Assembly: GCA_003724185.1 (NCBI GenBank)
Contig: RHGM01000001.1
Span: forward strand, 806,001-870,000
Direction of reading: 5' to 3'
DNA: 64,000 nucleotides
Source: Porphyrobacter sp. IPPAS B-1204
GTDB taxonomy: Bacteria; Pseudomonadota; Alphaproteobacteria; Sphingomonadales; Sphingomonadaceae
Numbering within the stretch: position 1 is the first letter of the stretch; each line of letters opens with the position of its first letter. The translations under genes and the position numbers were made by a program. The notes beneath the pieces were generated by a model. That model had not been told where the DNA came from, did not search any database, and worked only from the letters and a program-made list of their open reading frames with translations. Positions 8,586 through 17,100 of the stretch are shown here, piece by piece.

Positions 8586-9224
8586 TCAGCCAAAGGCTGC
8601 CTCGCTTTGCACCGTCAGGGCAATGCGCGGCCCCATGCCTTTCAGATAGGCCAGCCGGACAACCAGCAGCATCGCCGGTTCAATGAAGCGCGCTGCCATC
8701 AGCGGTCCGGCATCGACCACCGTGGCAGGCAGTTGGGCAAGCAGGCCCGCCACGATCCCTTTCGCCTCGCTGTCGTCACCCGCAACGAACAGGCCTGGGG
8801 CCGCGCCGGCGATGAAAGGATCGTCTGCGTGCATCAGTTCGGCGAAAGGCGGCACGCCCTTGATCACCCTCGCCCCGGGCAGCAGGCGGGCGATCTCCTC
8901 TCCGCCCGAGGTATCGCCGCCCACCAGCAGGCCCGACAGATCGGGGGCGAGCGGATTGGTGCAATCCCAGACGATCTTGCCAGCGGCCGGGCCGAGAGCG
9001 GCGAGCGCATCGCCAACCGCAGCCCACGGAACTGCGATGACAATGACATCGCCAAAGGCGGCAAGCGCTTCGGGTGAGCCATAGCCGACCCCCGCTGCCT
9101 CGGCCGCTGCGGCCACCGCCTCGGGATCGCGGCCGAACCCCAGCATGATGTCGTGCCCGGCTGCCGACAATCGCCGCGCCAGCGCTGTGCCGACATTGCC
9201 GGCGCCCAGAATGGCAATCTTCAT
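8586..9224 (-). CDS. NADP oxidoreductase, coenzyme F420-dependent family fold
   Basis: About 212 residues from the ATG at 9224 (MKIAILGAGNVGTALARRL). The N-terminal Rossmann motif GAGNVG is the dinucleotide-binding loop of the F420-dependent NADP reductase / YqeC-like family, and WDCTNPL matches the conserved mid-region. Outside F420-using organisms these proteins act as NAD(P)-dependent reductases of unknown substrate. The upstream MRSDT codons of the ORF are unlikely to be translated, because the fold normally starts right before the Rossmann strand. Divergent from the AraC regulator, which probably controls it. Confidence 0.8.
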   Translation of the reverse strand: MKIAILGAGNVGTALARRLSAAGHDIMLGFGRDPEAVAAAAEAAGVGYGSPEALAAFGDVIVIAVPWAAVGDALAALGPAAGKIVWDCTNPLAPDLSGLLVGGDTSGGEEIARLLPGARVIKGVPPFAELMHADDPFIAGAAPGLFVAGDDSEAKGIVAGLLAQLPATVVDAGPLMAARFIEPAMLLVVRLAYLKGMGPRIALTVQSEAAFG

Positions 9225-9367
9225 CGTGTCGCTCCTCATTGTTCCGGTGCCTGCCGCCGGTCTTCACGGTCGATTTATGATGTGTTGCCGCGCGAAGGTA
9301 TTTCACGTTCCGGCAATGTCCGATCTGGCGGCACTGACATCGGCAAAAACCGCGCTAGAATATCGTC

Positions 9368-10192
9368 ATGCACAACCAGCGTTTCCCAGGCAGAAGCTTG
9401 CACGGGGCTACCGTCGCGCGGGTCCATTTCACCAAGGGCGACTATGTTCATCCGGCCTCGGGACAGCTTGAACTTCGGGTGGTCAGGCGCGGTTCGTCGC
9501 AAGCCGACATCGATCTGGGCAGCGGCAGCCGCTCTGTCTTTACCCGGCCGGGTGACGTGTTGCTTTCGCTTCCCGACCGGGCAACCCGGTTTCGGATATC
9601 CGACAACCGCGAGGTCTCGATCCTCGCAATTGCTGCGCCGCAAGCGCTGGATTGGATAAGGCAGGCCGGGGGATCGGACCTTGCCGAACTGCAACCGCTA
9701 TCGCGCAAGCCGATCCGTATCCCGCTGATCGCCAGCCTGATCGACAGGCTGGAGCAACCGGACGAAGCGTCTGCGCAGATCGATGAGGCGATCGTGCTCG
9801 TGATCCTCGCCGAATGCCTGCGCACCGCGCGGCGGCTGCGGGCAAGGCAGGGTGCAACGGTACTGTCCCACGCGGAAATCCTCAGGATCATCGGCAGGAT
9901 CGAAGCAGAGCTCGACAGGCCCGTATCGGCGGACGCGCTTGCCGTGCAGGCGGGCGTTTCGCGCCGCACCTTCAGCGCGACATTCAAGGAGGCAACCGGC
10001 CTGCCCTTCCACCAATATGTGCTGCAGCTGCGGGTCGAACGGGCGGTGCAATTGCTGACCAGCAGCGACCTTGCCCTGCCGCAAATCGCCGTGCGGTGCG
10101 GCTTTGCCCATCAGGCGCACATGAGCCGGATGATCAGCCGCTTGAAGGGAGAACCGCCCGGCGCCATCCGCAGGCGCAGCCAATCAGGATAG
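9368..10192 (+). CDS. AraC-family transcriptional regulator
   Basis: 274 residues. The C-terminal 100 residues contain the double HTH of AraC/XylS proteins: VSADALAVQAGVSRRTFSATFKEATGLPFHQYVLQLRVERA, then LPQIAVRCGFAHQAHMSRMISRLKGEPPG. The N-terminal part (VHFTKGDYVHPASGQLELRVV, VFTRPGDVLLSLP) looks like a cupin sensor domain. It is divergent from the NADP oxidoreductase gene with 143 bases between starts, the usual layout for an AraC activator and its target. Effector unknown. Confidence 0.88.
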   Translation: MHNQRFPGRSLHGATVARVHFTKGDYVHPASGQLELRVVRRGSSQADIDLGSGSRSVFTRPGDVLLSLPDRATRFRISDNREVSILAIAAPQALDWIRQAGGSDLAELQPLSRKPIRIPLIASLIDRLEQPDEASAQIDEAIVLVILAECLRTARRLRARQGATVLSHAEILRIIGRIEAELDRPVSADALAVQAGVSRRTFSATFKEATGLPFHQYVLQLRVERAVQLLTSSDLALPQIAVRCGFAHQAHMSRMISRLKGEPPGAIRRRSQSG

Positions 10193-10274
10193 AAGGCAAG
10201 CCAAAACGCCGCTTAACGCTCTGAAAAGGAAGTGCGCGCTATGGTCACACCACCATTTGCAGGGGGGCCAGAAC

Positions 10275-10919
10275 GTGGCGACAGCGGAACAGGGGCAGAC
10301 GTTTTCGGAGGCGACACGGATCTTTGATCGGTCGGTAGATTCGACCAATTTCCTGCTCGACCTGTGGTGGCTGTGGCTGCTGGTCATCGTGGTGGTGCTG
10401 GGCCTGCTGAAACTGCGCAGCCAGCATGCCCTGCTGGGCGAACTGGACGAGCGTTGCGGCGCCGCTTTCGGAGACATCGATGCCATCCTGGCAGAGCGGC
10501 ATGAACTGATCCCCAATCTGATCGCGACGACCAAGGCCTTTGCCGCACAGGAGCATCGCGTGCTGGATGATGTGATCGACGCGCGGGCCCGTGCGATGGC
10601 GTCGGCCGGCAATGCCCGGCTGGAGGCAGAATTGCAGGTGGGCCAATCGCTCAACAACCTCTGGGCCATAACCGAGAATTATCCGGAGCTGGCAAGCTCC
10701 CTGCACTTCCGCGAATTGCGGGCCGAGATGGTCCGGATGGAAGACCGGATCAATGCAGCGCGCAAGTTCTACAACCTGTCGGTCGAAGAGCTGAACGCCG
10801 TGCGCCGGGCCTTTCCGTACAACCTGATCGATGGGCTGGCCAAAACCGAACGGCACGAGAAATTCAGCCTCGGCGAGAAGCGCGCCGAATACAGCGCACC
10901 TGTCGTCGCCACGTTCTGA
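10275..10919 (+). CDS. lemA: LemA-family membrane protein
   Basis: About 214 residues from GTG at 10275, chosen because GGGGGG lies eight bases before it; the track start is a TTG six codons upstream. One N-terminal membrane span (LWWLWLLVIVVVLGLL) is followed by the LemA helical domain: HELIPNLIATTKAFAAQE, ITENYPELASSLHFRELRAEMVRMEDRINAARKFYN and a VRRAFPYNLI end, all standard LemA blocks. LemA proteins are inner-membrane proteins with a large helical domain outside, often paired with M48 peptidases. Here the next gene, 11 bases downstream, is an M48-like protein, which supports the call. Confidence 0.88.
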   Translation: MATAEQGQTFSEATRIFDRSVDSTNFLLDLWWLWLLVIVVVLGLLKLRSQHALLGELDERCGAAFGDIDAILAERHELIPNLIATTKAFAAQEHRVLDDVIDARARAMASAGNARLEAELQVGQSLNNLWAITENYPELASSLHFRELRAEMVRMEDRINAARKFYNLSVEELNAVRRAFPYNLIDGLAKTERHEKFSLGEKRAEYSAPVVATF

Positions 10920-10930
10920 TAGCCGCAGAC

Positions 10931-12370
10931 ATGGCTACCGAGGGCGCGGTTAACGGGGCTGCCTGGGGCGGCGTCCAGGGGTTTGTTACCTTCACGCATG
11001 ACAACCGGAACCGCTTTTTGCAGGTTTTCGGGCTGTACGTGCTGTCGCTGCACATGATCGGCGGGCTGGTGGCGATGCTGCCGCTGCTGCTTTTCGATCC
11101 CGAGCACATCATCCTCGTCGATCCGGTGGGCTATTTTGTCCGGTACGGCCTGCCGGTGACGGCGATATCCGCTTTCCTGTTCTGGCGCCTCTACACCTCG
11201 CACACCGAGGCAATCTGCCGGAAACTTGCGGTGAGGGAGGTCACGCGGATCGATGAGCGGCGGTTTGTCCGCCTGGCCGAGGAACAGTGCATCGCACTAG
11301 GTATTCGCAAGCCACGCTTCGGACTGATCGAGGTGTCCCAGCCCAACGCTTTGGCGGTGGGCGAAGGGCCGCAACGGGGCTTGATCGCGGTGACGCGGGG
11401 GTTGCTGGATCAGTTGGACGACGATGAGCTGGCGGCGGTTCTGGCCAATCTCGCCTCACAGATCCGAAACGGCGATACCAGCGTGCTCGCAGCCAACTTT
11501 GCCTTGATGCGCACCGCGGTGCTGATGCAGGTGAACAATGCGTTCCGCATCGAGGATTGGCGGCAGCTGATCATCGTAGTGTTTCTGCCGCCGATGCTGA
11601 CGATCCTGCTGCTGTCGGGCATGATCACCAAGGCATCGCTGGAAATCGCCCGAATGGCGCGGCGCAGCGTGAAGCTATCGCGTTTTCACATCGCCGATGC
11701 CGAGGCGATCCGCGTGACGCACCGGCCGGATGCGCTGCATTCGGCGCTGGTGAAGATAGGCGGCAAAGGCGCGTTTCCGGGCAGCGCGGTGTTTGACGAT
11801 GTTCTTTTTGACGGGCGCAGCGACACGGATGGGGGGAGCCATCCAGCGGTGATTGACCGGCTGAAGGCGATTGCGCGGCTTGGCGGTCCGATGATGCAAC
11901 CCGGCCGCGCTCGGCGTGATACGCGCGATGGTGTGGCTGTGCCGGGTGCTGGCGGGTTGGCGGATGGCCGGGTCGGCTTTGGCAGGCGCTACACCGCGGC
12001 CCATTTCCAGCCGGTTGCACCAGCCGAGGAAAAACCCCGCGAAAAGCCGCCGGTGATGGAGAACGATGCCCTGCTGGTGATGATGCTGACAGACTGGAAG
12101 GGCTACAAGGCCTATGTTGCGCAGTGCAACGACTGGTTCGAATGGCGGACAAATGATGGCCGCAATCTGTTCGGGCTCAAGCCGGAACTGCGGCTGCCGG
12201 TTGCGGCGGTGACGGCGGGGCTGTTGGTGTTGTACTGGCCAGCCGATGGCAACTGGCAGAAGCTTGCCAACCGCTTCAATCCCGTGTCGATGACGACCAT
12301 GTTCTCGCAACTGGATACGGGCAGAACATTCTGCACCCCGTCATCGGGCAAGAACGAGGATTGCGCCTGA
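10931..12370 (+). CDS. M48 (HtpX-like) membrane protein lacking the zinc site, probable pseudo-protease
   Basis: 479 residues with several membrane spans (about residues 35-55, 70-88 and 212-232, plus one near 425-440 in GLLVLYW). The M48 framework is clear: NALAVGEGPQRGLIAVTRGLLDQLDDDELAAVLA. However, the expected HExxH block (AHELAHIRN) reads ANLASQIRN (about 172-180), and the third ligand region, normally YEADA, reads FHIADAEA (about 252-259). Both His and the zinc Glu are therefore missing while the rest is kept, so it is probably inactive as a metallopeptidase and acts as a partner or scaffold of LemA (inference). The frame is open and not obviously decaying. Coupled to lemA and convergent with the next gene. 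Confidence 0.75.
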   Translation: MATEGAVNGAAWGGVQGFVTFTHDNRNRFLQVFGLYVLSLHMIGGLVAMLPLLLFDPEHIILVDPVGYFVRYGLPVTAISAFLFWRLYTSHTEAICRKLAVREVTRIDERRFVRLAEEQCIALGIRKPRFGLIEVSQPNALAVGEGPQRGLIAVTRGLLDQLDDDELAAVLANLASQIRNGDTSVLAANFALMRTAVLMQVNNAFRIEDWRQLIIVVFLPPMLTILLLSGMITKASLEIARMARRSVKLSRFHIADAEAIRVTHRPDALHSALVKIGGKGAFPGSAVFDDVLFDGRSDTDGGSHPAVIDRLKAIARLGGPMMQPGRARRDTRDGVAVPGAGGLADGRVGFGRRYTAAHFQPVAPAEEKPREKPPVMENDALLVMMLTDWKGYKAYVAQCNDWFEWRTNDGRNLFGLKPELRLPVAAVTAGLLVLYWPADGNWQKLANRFNPVSMTTMFSQLDTGRTFCTPSSGKNEDCA

Positions 12371-12375
12371 GCTGT

Positions 12376-12780
12376 TTACGGCACGACCTTGCGGCCGAAC
12401 ACAGGCCCGCTGCGGGTCTGCTGGGGTTCGGAAGGCGTATCGGATGCCGGTGAGGCCGCTTCGGACGCCTGCCGCTTTGCAAGGTGCCGGGCAATCACCG
12501 CATCGGCATCGAAGTCGGAGGGCTGGTCTTCGCCCCAGCTGGAGGCATTGCGGGATTTGGCAGAAGGGGCGCTTGCGGAAAATGACATGCGCAGCAGGCT
12601 GATCAGGCCGCCCACCCCGGCAAGCAGTGCAAGGGCGCCAGTGCCAATGATGGTCGGCATGCCCGGACCAAACTCGCCCATGTCATACCACATGGATGCC
12701 GCATAAGCCCATGTCGCGGCCAGCCCGAGTCCAATGAAGGCCCGGAACATATGCCCCATGTTCTGGAACAGCTTCAACAT
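12376..12780 (-). CDS. uncharacterised two-span membrane protein
   Basis: 134 residues. Two hydrophobic stretches (FRAFIGLGLAATWAYAASMWY and IIGTGALALLAGVGGLISLL) are followed by a polar, low-complexity tail rich in Ala, Ser and Pro (SASAPSAKSRNASSWGED, then ASEAASPASDTPSEPQQTRSG). AAGGGA stands about seven bases before the ATG at 12780, a reasonable ribosome site. It is convergent with the M48-like gene, five bases apart. I do not recognise the family. The 272 bases between it and the next gene (12781-13052) hold no supported feature. Confidence 0.6.
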   Translation of the reverse strand: MLKLFQNMGHMFRAFIGLGLAATWAYAASMWYDMGEFGPGMPTIIGTGALALLAGVGGLISLLRMSFSASAPSAKSRNASSWGEDQPSDFDADAVIARHLAKRQASEAASPASDTPSEPQQTRSGPVFGRKVVP

Positions 12781-13052
12781 GATGTTATCCCTTCACAGCT
12801 CGCCCGATCTTGCCCCGTCAATATCCGGCGACGCGGTTAACATCCTCATAATGAGCCTGAATCCTGGGTTTGCCGGAAGCCAGCGCGGGATTTCCCATCC
12901 ATTCCGCCGCGCGGATCGCCAGAATATGATGCAGGGTTCACGGACGCCCCGCCGCTGGGAAGCCCCAGCGCAAAAGCCATCTGGCCCCGCTGCCGTCCGA
13001 AGCCGCTTCCTCGCCCAGAGCCTGAATGCGGCGTCTAGACATCAGATCTGGC

Positions 13053-14465
13053 TCAACGCATGATTTCATAAGGTACGACGCCACGCTGCAAAGGATGGGT
13101 GGAGATCAGCTGGTCACTCGGGGGATAGGCGCGTTGCTCGCAATCCGGGCGCGGGCAGATCCGGCACGACACGCCAATGGGCGTCACTGCTCGCTCTGAA
13201 GCCAGATCGATGCTGTCAGCATAAACGAATTCACCTGAGTGCTGAACCTCACAGCCAAGCGCAACGGCATAGCGCCGTGGGTTGCGGTCGAAACGGCCCG
13301 ACCCCTTGATAAGCCCCTTGGCGATTGAGACATATCGGACACCATCGGGTGTCTCGGCCAGCTGAACCTGTATCCGATCAGGTATCGCGGCCGCCTCGTG
13401 CACGATCCACAAGGGGCAAGCGCCGCCAAAGCGGGCAAACTGAAAACGGGTGGCACTATGTCGCTTGGTAATGTTGCCGGCCATATCGACCCTACAGAAG
13501 AAGATCGGCAAGCCGCGCGCTCCTTCGCGCTGCATCGTGGAAAGGCGATGGCAGGTCTGTTCGAAACTGGTCTGATACAGCATCGCCAGTCGGTCGACGT
13601 CGTGCCGGAATTCGCGCGCGGTTTTGCGGAAGTGCCCATAGGGCATTAGGAGTGCCCCCGCGGCATAATTGGCAAGTCCGACGGTCAGCAGCCCGCGTGC
13701 GACTTCGCTCCGCAGCTGCGCAGTGTCGGCAATCATGCCAATCGCTTCGTCCAGCATAATCAGGGCAACATGGTAGGCAATCTGAAACCGGATGCTTGCG
13801 GTCGGTTGTCCGGCATCAATCACCAGCACCTTACCGGCTTCATCGAAGCGACGCAGGGAGTCCGACGGCCGGATTTCGACATCGATCGCATGATCTTCGC
13901 GCAGATGCCGGCACAATGCCTCGGTGCTGGGCACATAATCTGATCCACCAATCGTTGCGGCGAGATCTTCTGCCGCGCGATCAATCTGATCGACATAGTT
14001 GTTGGACAGATGGAACCAGTCGCGCACCTCCTCCCACGGCAGACGTGCGCCATTGTTGGCGTCAACAGTGAGCGTCTCATCAACCATTTCGAGACGTTGG
14101 CTCGCGCGACGGAATGCGCCGTACAGGTCCACGAAGCGCCGGGCAAAGGTCGGCTGCTGCTCAGCCAACCGCGCCAAAGCAGCCGGATCAATCGGGCTAT
14201 CGAACATCGGATCCCCCACCGCCTCTCTCAACAAGACCGATAGGTGTTCGGTCTCCTCTTGCGGAAAATCCTGCCATTCGAGCGGAAAAAGGGCTGCTAG
14301 TCGCTCGATCAGACGCGGCGTCAGCGGTCGATCGTCATGTTCGAGTTGGCTGAGATACGATGGGCTGATCTCCAGCCGCCGCGCAAGTTCGGCCTGCATC
14401 AATCCGCGGCGTTCACGCAAATGGCGCAGCTGCACTCCTGCAAAGATCCTTCGTCCGGCGCTCAT
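13053..14465 (-). CDS. ScfR/PccR/RamB-type short-chain acyl-CoA metabolism regulator (XRE + IrrE-like + DUF2083)
   Basis: About 470 residues from ATG at 14465, seven bases after AGGA. N-terminal XRE HTH (LRERRGLMQAELARRLEISPSYLSQLEHDDRPLTPRL), then a central IrrE/ImmA-like domain (IRFQIAYHVALIMLDEAIGMI) and a C-terminal DUF2083 part with the conserved ACPLWIVHEA block and a cysteine motif CRICPRPDCEQRA. This architecture is that of RamB, PccR and ScfR, which sense short-chain acyl-CoAs and control acetate, glyoxylate-cycle or propionyl-CoA genes. Steroid breakdown by the downstream island releases propionyl-CoA, so a link is plausible but inferred. Three TTTGCAA boxes lie directly upstream, matching the motif known for this family, so it is likely autoregulated. 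Confidence 0.85.
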   Translation of the reverse strand: MSAGRRIFAGVQLRHLRERRGLMQAELARRLEISPSYLSQLEHDDRPLTPRLIERLAALFPLEWQDFPQEETEHLSVLLREAVGDPMFDSPIDPAALARLAEQQPTFARRFVDLYGAFRRASQRLEMVDETLTVDANNGARLPWEEVRDWFHLSNNYVDQIDRAAEDLAATIGGSDYVPSTEALCRHLREDHAIDVEIRPSDSLRRFDEAGKVLVIDAGQPTASIRFQIAYHVALIMLDEAIGMIADTAQLRSEVARGLLTVGLANYAAGALLMPYGHFRKTAREFRHDVDRLAMLYQTSFEQTCHRLSTMQREGARGLPIFFCRVDMAGNITKRHSATRFQFARFGGACPLWIVHEAAAIPDRIQVQLAETPDGVRYVSIAKGLIKGSGRFDRNPRRYAVALGCEVQHSGEFVYADSIDLASERAVTPIGVSCRICPRPDCEQRAYPPSDQLISTHPLQRGVVPYEIMR

Positions 14466-14478
14466 CGTCATGTCCTGA

Positions 14479-14509
14479 TTTGCAAATTGCTGGTTTGCAA
14501 CTTTGCAAT
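14479..14509. promoter_or_regulatory. three TTTGCAA boxes, probable ScfR/RamB-type operator
   Basis: TTTGCAAA at 14479-14486, TTTGCAAC at 14494-14501 and TTTGCAAT at 14502-14508/9. The published RamB-type core is AACTTTGCAAA, and CAACTTTGCAATT here matches it closely. The boxes lie between the divergent ScfR-like and LuxR-like genes, 14 to 44 bases from the former start. Autoregulation by the adjacent XRE protein is inference based on the known family motif. Confidence 0.6.
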
Positions 14510-14578
14510 TTAACATTGGACTGATGGTGCAGCCTAAGCAAGGTTGCGTTCGGGATAGTTTGCTACGGGAGACTGCAA

Positions 14579-15388
14579 GTGGCCACCAATGTCCTCGCGC
14601 TTCACCAGTTCGACCGCGCCCCTCACGTTCGTGGAGGCAGAAATTGCGGGGTTATCTGCGTGCCTTCCGAAATCAGAGCGGTTGCACAGCGCCTGGCCGA
14701 CGAATTGCGGGAGGATGGCCTACGGGCAATGGTCTGGCCTGATCTTTCAACGCTGAGCGAACCAGTTGACGCCGATGGCCAACCGCTCAATGCCGAGGTT
14801 TTCGGTTGGGCCGAAGATGAACTTTCCCCATGGCGAAACGTCGACAAGGCGCTGCGCTCGCCGCTGCTGCGCGCAGCCCGGGTAACGAGCGAGCCCTTTT
14901 GCATTAGTCGACGCGGCATTCGCAGCCGGACCGTCAACCGCCTGCTCAATCAAATCAACTTGCTGGATCTGGAGCACGCTCCCGCGCCGCAGTCCGCGAT
15001 TGTCTTTCCCGTGCACATGCCCTTGGGACAGATCGGCGCCGCCATCCTGACTGCACCGGGCGGTGGGGAGGCAGACCTATCGGCCCTCTTCCGCACTAGC
15101 GTCGACCGGCTGGCAGCACCGGTGTGGCAGTTCGTGACTGGCTATGTCAGCGTGACTCGTGATGAACGCTACCTGCCAACCGAAGGCCTGCTTACCACAC
15201 GCGAAATCGAATGCCTGAGCTGGGTGGCGCACGGCAAGACAGACTACGAAATCAGCATTATTCTGGGGTGCAGCCACGCGGGGGTGAGATACCACGTCGG
15301 CCGCGCCTGCGCGAAGCTGGGCGCCGTCAACCGGGCGCAGTCGGTGTTCAGGGCTGCACAGCTGGGCTATATCGGCGTTCCGCTGTAG
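14579..15388 (+). CDS. LuxR-type HTH transcriptional regulator
   Basis: 269 residues from GTG at 14579, preceded by GGGAGA. The C-terminal GerE/LuxR HTH is clear: LLTTREIECLSWVAHGKTDYEISIILGCSHAGVRYHVGRACAKLG (about residues 203-250). The N-terminal 180 residues could be an autoinducer-type sensor fold, but I cannot identify ligand residues, and no luxI-like synthase is nearby, so it would be an orphan regulator. Divergent from the ScfR-like gene with the TTTGCAA boxes between. Its 3' end overlaps the convergent GMC oxidoreductase gene by about 41 bases. Confidence 0.8.
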   Translation: MATNVLALHQFDRAPHVRGGRNCGVICVPSEIRAVAQRLADELREDGLRAMVWPDLSTLSEPVDADGQPLNAEVFGWAEDELSPWRNVDKALRSPLLRAARVTSEPFCISRRGIRSRTVNRLLNQINLLDLEHAPAPQSAIVFPVHMPLGQIGAAILTAPGGGEADLSALFRTSVDRLAAPVWQFVTGYVSVTRDERYLPTEGLLTTREIECLSWVAHGKTDYEISIILGCSHAGVRYHVGRACAKLGAVNRAQSVFRAAQLGYIGVPL

Positions 15389-16997
15389 CCGCGCAGCCGG
15401 CCAAGATCATATCAGCCCCCTTCTCGCCGATCATGATCGCGGCCGCATTGGTGTTGCCCGACACGATCCGCGGCATCACCGATGCGTCGATCACCCGCAG
15501 TCCGTCCACGCCCCTGACCCGCAGATCCGGGCCGACCACCGCGCCATCGTCTATCCCCATGCGGCAGGTGCCGACGGGGTGATACCCCGTGTTCCCATAG
15601 GCCCGTGCATAATCGAGCAGTTCTTCGTCGCTCGAAAGGGCATCGCCCGGCCACACCTCCGCTTCGACCAGCGCGCTGAGCGCATTGGTGGCAATCAGGT
15701 CACGCGCCATCCGTATCGCCTTTAACGAGAGGCGCTGATCGGCGGTATCTGCCAGCCAGTTGTGCCTGATATCAGGGACAGCAGCCGGATCGGGCGCACT
15801 CAGCGTAACCTGACCGCGCGATTCCGGCCGCAAAACGCAAGGCCCGAAGGTCAGGCCCGGCCAGGGCGAGAGTTTCGATTTCTCGCCAGCCATCGCAGCG
15901 TCCATGTCGCCGGTCACCGGCAGGCAATGGAACTGGATATCAGGTCGGTCGAGCGCCGGATCGGATTTCACAAAGGCTCCGACCTGCGCCGCCGGAATGG
16001 TCATCGCCCCCTTGCGATTGACCGCGTAATTGAGAAGGTTCCCGAGCAGCCTCACCCCGCCAAGCTGCTGGTTGTAGCTATAGGCACCCTGACGCAGCCG
16101 CCAGCTCATGGTGAGGATGTAATGGTCTTGCAGATTGGCCCCGACCTGCGGGCTGTCATGCAGGACGTCGATGCCCATCGCCTTGAGATGCTGACCCGGG
16201 CCGATCCCGGACAGCATAAGCAGCTTGGGGCTGTGATAGGCACCTGCAGAAAGGACAACTTCCCGAGCGGCGGTGATCCGTTGAACCCCGGCCTTGGTGC
16301 TGACCTCGATACCGGTCGCACGCCCATTCTCGATCAGCACCTTTTGGCAATGCGCGTCGGTGATGACCGTCAGGTTCGGGCGGGCAAGGATCGGATGGAG
16401 AAACGCGTGGGCGGCAGAGCACCGTTTCCCGTCACCAATCGTTACCTGATAATAGAACGCGCCGTGCTGATCCTCGCCGTTGTAATCCTCTACCAGAGGA
16501 ACACCCGCTTCGGCAAAGGCCGCCAGCACGGCATCATTGGTGGGGTTGCGATGGGCAACCTCCTCGACCCGCAACGGGCCATCGCCGCCGCGCAGATCGG
16601 TCGCGCCCCGGGCGAAGTTTTCGCTCTTGCGGAAATAGGGCGCGACATCGGCCCAGCCCCATCCGAGTGCACCAAGGTTCGACCAGGTATCATAGTCCTG
16701 CTGCTGGCCGCGAACATAAAGCAGCCCGTTGATGTTGGACGATCCCCCCAGCCCCTTGCCCCGCGGCAGCAGCATCCGGCGCCCGCCAATGCTGGGTTCG
16801 GAAGCGCCGGAGTAATGCCAGGAATGCCCCGGCGCATTGGCGGTCACCCCGAAACCGGACGGCATGGACAGCAGGAACCCCCGACCATTTCCGCCCGCCT
16901 CAACCAGCACGACCCGGTTGCGGGGATCGGCCGAAAGCCGGTTTGCCAGCACGCAGCCAGCCGATCCGCCGCCCACCACCACGAAATCTGCGTCCAA
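15348..16997 (-). CDS. GMC-family FAD-dependent oxidoreductase (choline/alcohol dehydrogenase type)
   Basis: About 549 residues from a TTG at 16997, chosen because GGAGG lies five bases upstream and the FAD strand DADFVVVGGGSAGC begins at once; the ORF-track start 76 codons further up would run into the divergent sulfatase gene. Motifs: VVVGGGSAGCVLANRL (FAD), MLLPRGKGLGGSSNINGLLYVRG (GMC signature 1), GAYHSPKLLMLSGIGP (signature 2) and C-terminal GYHPVGTCRMG ... GNTNAAAIMIGEKGAD with the active-site His and Asn. The family oxidises alcohols or aldehydes. Divergent from the alkylsulfatase with about 103 bases between starts, so it may oxidise the alcohol released by that enzyme (inference). 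Confidence 0.88.
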   Translation of the reverse strand: MDADFVVVGGGSAGCVLANRLSADPRNRVVLVEAGGNGRGFLLSMPSGFGVTANAPGHSWHYSGASEPSIGGRRMLLPRGKGLGGSSNINGLLYVRGQQQDYDTWSNLGALGWGWADVAPYFRKSENFARGATDLRGGDGPLRVEEVAHRNPTNDAVLAAFAEAGVPLVEDYNGEDQHGAFYYQVTIGDGKRCSAAHAFLHPILARPNLTVITDAHCQKVLIENGRATGIEVSTKAGVQRITAAREVVLSAGAYHSPKLLMLSGIGPGQHLKAMGIDVLHDSPQVGANLQDHYILTMSWRLRQGAYSYNQQLGGVRLLGNLLNYAVNRKGAMTIPAAQVGAFVKSDPALDRPDIQFHCLPVTGDMDAAMAGEKSKLSPWPGLTFGPCVLRPESRGQVTLSAPDPAAVPDIRHNWLADTADQRLSLKAIRMARDLIATNALSALVEAEVWPGDALSSDEELLDYARAYGNTGYHPVGTCRMGIDDGAVVGPDLRVRGVDGLRVIDASVMPRIVSGNTNAAAIMIGEKGADMILAGCAATAERRYSPAVQP

Positions 16998-17100
16998 GCC
17001 TGCCTCCCCCAACCGTCTTGCCCAAAATGGGCGGCGATCACGTTCCGCCGCCGTCCCCGCCAAGTTATACGGAGGGTCGGTTGAGAGAGGGAGGACTTCG

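Noticed and set aside
12734-13063. 109-residue plus-strand ORF in the gap
   Set aside because: No ribosome site or motif, and it overlaps a supported gene at its start.
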